Shown piece by piece: positions 58,256 through 64,000 of a stretch of 64,000 nucleotides of DNA. This DNA comes from Chondrilla cf. caribensis (Eukaryota; Porifera; Demospongiae; Chondrillida; Chondrillidae), in NCBI GenBank assembly GCA_964020155.1, contig OZ026563.1, forward strand, positions 3,486,440 to 3,550,439, in the 5' to 3' direction. The notes below the pieces were generated by a model that searched no databases, was not told the DNA's origin, and worked only from the letters and a program-made list of their open reading frames with translations. Numbering within the stretch: position 1 is the first letter of the stretch; the number at the start of each line of letters is the position of its first letter. The position numbers and the translations under genes were made by a program.

Positions 58256-59302
58256 TTTCAAATTGATTATCATAACAAACAGTCAACAGAATCTAAGGAA
58301 CACTACTAATGCTGTAGTGTATACGAGAGGAAGTTGTTTCCTTATGTATACCTGTAAACCTTCGAAACGTCTTCAGTATTCATTGAATTTTACAGATACT
58401 GAATATAAGCTCATTACTAGTATTAAACAATATTCTTTATGTATACATACACTCATGTTTATAGTACACATTGTCAATTAAATATACAGATAAATATAAG
58501 TTTAATACTAGCTAGTATTAAACTATTTATTATGCATAATATACATACACTTATGTCACAATTTATATATTATATATACAGTATGTTTGAACATTCACTC
58601 CAGGACTGTATTAAAATCAATGACATATAGTTGTGGCATGATTCAACTTCAATTGGCATTCACTGATATAGAGGGAATACTTGATTATAGCTTATACTAA
58701 TATCCATACATAATACAGTCATACCACTCTTCTCACAATGTTAGATAGCAAAAAAATTCAAAGCAATAACGGCCAAAAAGGGTAGCAATCACGTTCCTAT
58801 CAAAGCATAATATTATTCTCATGCACACCTGAGTTGAAAACTAAAAACACCAAGTTAAATACATTCATTGACAAGTGAAGTCACACACTGTTCATTTTTC
58901 ACTAGCATCGAGTGAACACCTTTACCTGCATGAGGGGAGACACATAGGAGAGCTGTAGTCTGTGACCACAGGATCAACATATACCAGGTCCTGGATGTAG
59001 GCTATTGTTAAGGTGATGAGTACATGTCTGCCCACACATGTCTGTGCATGGGATTTACTATCCAAGCCTTAGGAAACTTGGCTATTGTACTACACGTTTC
59101 TCCCCGGCAAATCATTCAAAAGATTGAAAATGGCTAAATACATTTGTGCAGGCAGACCCTCATCCACCACCACAAATGAACTTACCTGACTACTGTGAAT
59201 AGTATATAATCACATGCATGGCTACAGAACATTGGGGTGAGCACCACTGTTTACACACAGTGATAATCAACATACAAATATTGTGCATGGAACACTCACC
59301 AT
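58256..59302. other. Intergenic R5-R6
   Basis: Left part resembles the flank upstream of R3. Right part is the 3' flank of R6 with the conserved splice-flanked block (58926-59001) and a second donor-like site at about 59185. Confidence 0.5.
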
Positions 59303-59840
<538 letters not shown>

Positions 59841-60518
59841 CTGTAAGTGGGTTGAACTTACACAACACACGCATGGACGCATGCAAGCATGCACGCACGC
59901 ATGCAGAGAGAAAGCACATACCTATTGTGGCTATTCTCCAACTTGTCAATCTTCTTCTTCATCTGAGAGAAAATGATGATGAAGATGACGGTGGCTACCG
60001 CAGCACTGAAGACAAGTCCACCAAAGAAACCACCTATTATCCCTCCAATGTCACAGGAGGTAACTGTCAGGAAGGAATTAAAGCATCTGATTCACTAATA
60101 TGGTATAATCAAATATATAAACATATTATTATATTACATCCAGCAACACATTCATAGTTATAGCATAATTTATAAAGAACGGATTGGAGCACTGTATCAT
60201 CACTACATAGTAATATTATTATTGTTTATTATTTTCTTCTGTAATCCTCAAGGGAAGCAAGCGCTGTGTGTGCGCATGTGAATAAACACATGGAATAAAG
60301 CACAGCAAGTGTGTTTGTCAATGCAAAGCTTATGTACTTGTATCCTGTAGGTGTGAACACCCCTCATAGAGGGTACATACATAGACATCCTCATACTATA
60401 GGAGATTTTTAGCAGCAATTTGTAGTGATAGGGTATTCCAAAGAATCTGAGAATAGTTAAGGGACGGAGGAGCCAATGGCATATAAAAGGCTCTTTTGAT
60501 TAGTAATCTTGAACTGAG

Positions 60519-60935
60519 TGGGAGGAGTCCTAGTGACTACTATACTGTTAGTATGTCCCATCACCACGGTAACATCAGTTGGTGGGTCTGGAGCTCAAAA
60601 AGGAGATAATACAATGGAGCAACAGGTGGCAGAAGGAATGTACACCCCACATGTATATAAATATTAGTATAGTATAGATACTCTGAGAGAAACAGTGAGG
60701 ATATTCATCAGATTCTGTAATTCATTACATGTAATAGGCATGGAAGGTACAGTCTTCAGATTGTATCTGGTAGCAATACTTACATCAATGTTGACAGATG
60801 GCATATTCACAAGGAAAGTGATGTGAACTATGCACATGTCAGCACAGAAGAGAATACTTATTGGCAAAAGTACAATGCTATATAATTAAATGCTTCTTTC
60901 GACTCCTCACCCACCCACTCCCAGACAGATATTAG
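60519..60935 (-). pseudogene. Relic FN3 exon pieces in R6 intron
   Basis: 60519-60590 repeats the 5' half of the FN3-3 exon (61515-61585). 60903-60935 repeats the 3' end of FN3-2 with its donor region. They are joined by intron sequence in the normal order, so this is a remnant of an unequal crossover. Confidence 0.75.
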
Positions 60936-61713
60936 GCTCTTAAAGTTTTGATTTGTAATCTTAAATGGGTTCGATGAATAGCTAATATTTGATCAAAACT
61001 GCTATAATGACAAATTAAAAACATATCATATACAATCTATTCAACACGAAAATCTTCCATTGTTGACATTGCTATTTTGTTTATGGCTTTGTTGAATTCT
61101 TAGAAATGGTTGTTTATAAGTCACTCCATCAATTCAGTAAAGACTTCTTGAGATTAATTTAAGGTTCAAAATGTAGAAATGAAAGGTCAGGTCTATATGT
61201 ATAGTAGAGTCTGAATATGCTACCTTATGTGTACATACATAAATGTACCCAGAGAGAAATGGGTAACTAAGATAAATTTACATACTTTCTGTTGTCTGGG
61301 ATCCTGGTGGTGCCTCAGCCAATACTGTCCACACTGCAGGCTTACTGGAACCAAAAGAGGTAGTAGAGACAACTGATACTCCAGTCACAGCACATAACCC
61401 AACTTCAACTGTAGTATTTGTCCCTGTCACATTCCTCTGTACAATAGGACCACCACTGGTTGTTGACACATTCACAATGTAGATGACTACTCCACTGCAT
61501 GTAATCACACCTCGAGTGGGAGGAGTTCAAGCGACTACTATACTGTTAGTAAGTCCCATCACCACGGTAACATCAGTTGGTGGGTCTGGAGCCAGAATAG
61601 GAGATATACAATCGGGCAGCAGGTGGCAGAAGGAATGTACACCACACATGTATAAATTATTAGAATAGTATGGATATTCTGAGAAACATCCAGGATATTC
61701 ATCAGATTCTATG

Positions 61714-61883
61714 TACAGTGAATTTTTGTCAATCCGCCACCGCTTTATCTGCCAAACCTTTTAATCTGCCACAATTTCCCAGTACCAATATAATGTACAA
61801 GTACCAATGAATATCAAGTTAATCTGCCAAACTCATTAATCCACCGCATTCTTTGGAAACGAATTGCAGCGGTTTTCACTGTA
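61714..61883. mobile_element. MITE family B, copy in R6
   Basis: Same element and same insertion point as 42281-42459 in R4, slightly shortened near its right end. Confidence 0.82.
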
Positions 61884-62831
61884 ATTCAATACATGCAGTA
61901 GGCATGGAAGGTACAGTCTTCAGATCGTATCTGGCAACTACTTAATATACCAATGTTGACAAATGGAATATTCACAAGGAAAGTGATGTGAACTGTGCAT
62001 ATGTTAGCACAGAATAAAGTAGACAAAAATACAATGCTATATAATTAAATACTTCTTTTGACTCACCCACTTCCACTCCCAGACAGAGGTTCACAACATT
62101 ACTTGATGATGAACTCCCAACACCACCAGTGTTGACAGACAGAACTCTGAAGTAATATCTTGAAAACTCTGACACACCATTCACTGTATAGTAGGTGTTG
62201 TTGTTGCCAGTGTTGATGGTTGTCTTCTCTACAAAGTTTTCACTTGTACTGTACTCAATCTCATAGTGTATCACGCCATTTGGATGGAGTGGAGGGATCC
62301 AGTTCAGATCAACACTGGTTAACGTATTCCCCACAACAATGAGATGACGAGGAGCAGTGGGAGCTGGAGGAAATGTACAATAATATTGAGTATTAATTCA
62401 ACTTGTAATATTAATTGTATGCATGGTAACAATTAACTACACATGAATCTAATTTACTAACCGTCTTCATTAGTTGCTTTATTTACTTCATGTGGTGAGC
62501 TACCTCCAGCACCCTTATTACTAGCCCACACTCTGATCCTGTACATAGCACCTGGTTCTAGACCTGGTATAGTCACTGTTGTATTGCTACTACCTACTAG
62601 TCTGATGTAAGTAGGAGTCAGTGAGATGGAGAGGTCTGTACGTTCATAGCTCACATAGTATCTGGCAGTACCAGTGACTTCAGACCAAGACAGTGTGATA
62701 CTGTTTGGTGTTGTGGAATATACACTTACATTAGGTTGACCAATAGTTTCTGTGGAAGAAGTAAATTTACCAATGATGCAAATACACATGACATAATAGA
62801 AAAGGCATGTTAATGTGTATGATATAATGTA

Positions 62832-63045
62832 TACCATATAGAGGGAAATTTTCACGGGACAATATTTTCATGGATTTGTGGTTAGCCTTAGCTAACATCC
62901 ACGAAAATAAAATCCACAAATTAGGCGTTCTCATTGTTTTATCACGTGACTGCGGCCAGCATCCGCGAAACTTTTATCTGCGAATTTTCATTTTTGGAGC
63001 CATCCATGAAAATTTTGTCACACGAAAATTTCCCACTATACAGTA
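62832..63045. mobile_element. MITE family A, copy 2
   Basis: Homologue of 6194-6403 with the same GGGAAATTTTC ends, inserted in the FN3-1 to Ig2 intron of R6 only. Confidence 0.75.
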
Positions 63046-64000
63046 TGTTACAAAATGTTTGTATACACACTGACTAAATTTACATTATAATAATACACAT
63101 TAAATTTTATGCAGATAGTGAGGTAAAGAGTTGATCAATCAGTGAAGACATACAGTAGCAACTATTCACCTGTAGGGTCCTTGAAGAATAATCCAATCCA
63201 ACCAGATGGGAGGTTCAGAGAACTATCAGGACGGCACTCAACTTCTTGATTTACAGCTATCCTAAGTGTACTATGCCAAAATTCAGCTGAGTTGGATGAT
63301 TTGTAGTAATAATTATTGGTAATGTTTGATGTTCCAAACAATTCCCCATTCTCTCTATACCAATTGGGACTACCTTCAATGGACCCACATCTGATGTAGT
63401 TTCCTACTGTTCCCTCAAATGGAGTCAGTATAGAAGAGTTATCTGTAAAGAAACTGTTCACAGGAATCAGTCCATTTCTTCCAGTCAGGACGATGCCGGC
63501 TGCATGTAGCAATGGTCAGTAAGTAGAGTTAAAACTGGTACAGGCTGGACAATGTACACACAGTACTGAAAAATGAGGAGACCACACTATATATCATATA
63601 ACAGAAATTTCATGAGATTTTTTCGCATTTTTGCATCTCAACTCATGCAGTTTGATTCAGGACAGTATGTGAATGAGTGGGGTGTTTCAGACCATATAAC
63701 ATGTCATTGATTGCCATTGTCATTGTCTTGTTACTGAATCAAGAAGATTACATTTTGAAACTAAATAACATACTCACCATTCACTTCATTGATGCTGTAG
63801 GTCCCATTAGCCAGAGATGATCCACTGCTTGTAACAGTACAGGTGTAGGTACCACTATCAATTGCATTCACCACATCAACAACCACTGTGTTCCCTTCTT
63901 GTCTTCTTGATGTAATGCTACCATCATGTTGAAGACCACTGGCATTACACCCATATCTGGGACAGCTCCATGCACTGGTATGTCATCATAGTATACATAT

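Overview
This window looks like animal nuclear DNA, most likely from a sponge or another early-branching animal (inference; no search was possible). It is AT-rich, with short GT-AG introns, long CA/TG microsatellites, many small inverted-repeat elements, and genes of clearly metazoan domain make-up: Ig, fibronectin type III (FN3) and receptor tyrosine phosphatase (PTP) domains.

Layout. The left edge (62-192) holds one minus-strand exon that looks like the start of a kinesin motor. The rest is a head-to-tail minus-strand array of six related receptor genes. Numbered by rising coordinate they are: R1 (1498-23860), a complete receptor PTP of 25 exons and 1221 aa; R2 (26604-31798), a short-tail receptor that looks broken; R3 (33805-38773), an intact short-tail receptor of 9 exons and 632 aa; R4 (40458-46309), an intact short-tail receptor of 625 aa; R5 (47417-58198), a complete receptor PTP of 24 exons and 1117 aa; R6 (59303 to beyond the right edge), a short-tail receptor with a duplicated tail exon and two disabling lesions. 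I rebuilt the intact genes exon by exon. Splice signals, phases and the final stop agree for R1, R3, R4 and R5.

Common design. Every gene starts (or should start) with a two-exon signal peptide, then Ig domain 1, a divergent Ig-like domain 2, and two or three FN3 domains, each on its own phase 1-1 exon. After the membrane exon the genes split into two classes. R1 and R5 carry tandem PTP domains: D1 has an intact WPD loop and [10 protein letters not shown] signature, while D2 has lost the WPD loop. R2, R3, R4 and R6 instead have a glycine-rich membrane helix and a roughly 50-residue tail with a conserved tyrosine module (YTEI, seven residues, YESV, with an overlapping NPSY), resembling ITAM/ITIM and PTB docking sites. 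Near-identical ectodomains are thus linked either to a phosphatase or to a phosphorylatable tail. This is the layout of paired receptors, and an allorecognition or immune-type role is a reasonable but unproven reading.

History in the DNA. R2 keeps a relic of a PTP-type membrane exon beside its short-tail membrane exon, which marks a class-switching recombination. R5 has a fused FN3 exon. R6 has a duplicated tail exon. R4 and R6 share a small inverted-repeat element that R3 lacks. Mobile elements sit mainly in R1 introns and between genes: a decayed Ty3/gypsy element, a split transposase-like gene with a nested hAT element, a LINE fragment with an endonuclease-like end, and many foldback elements.
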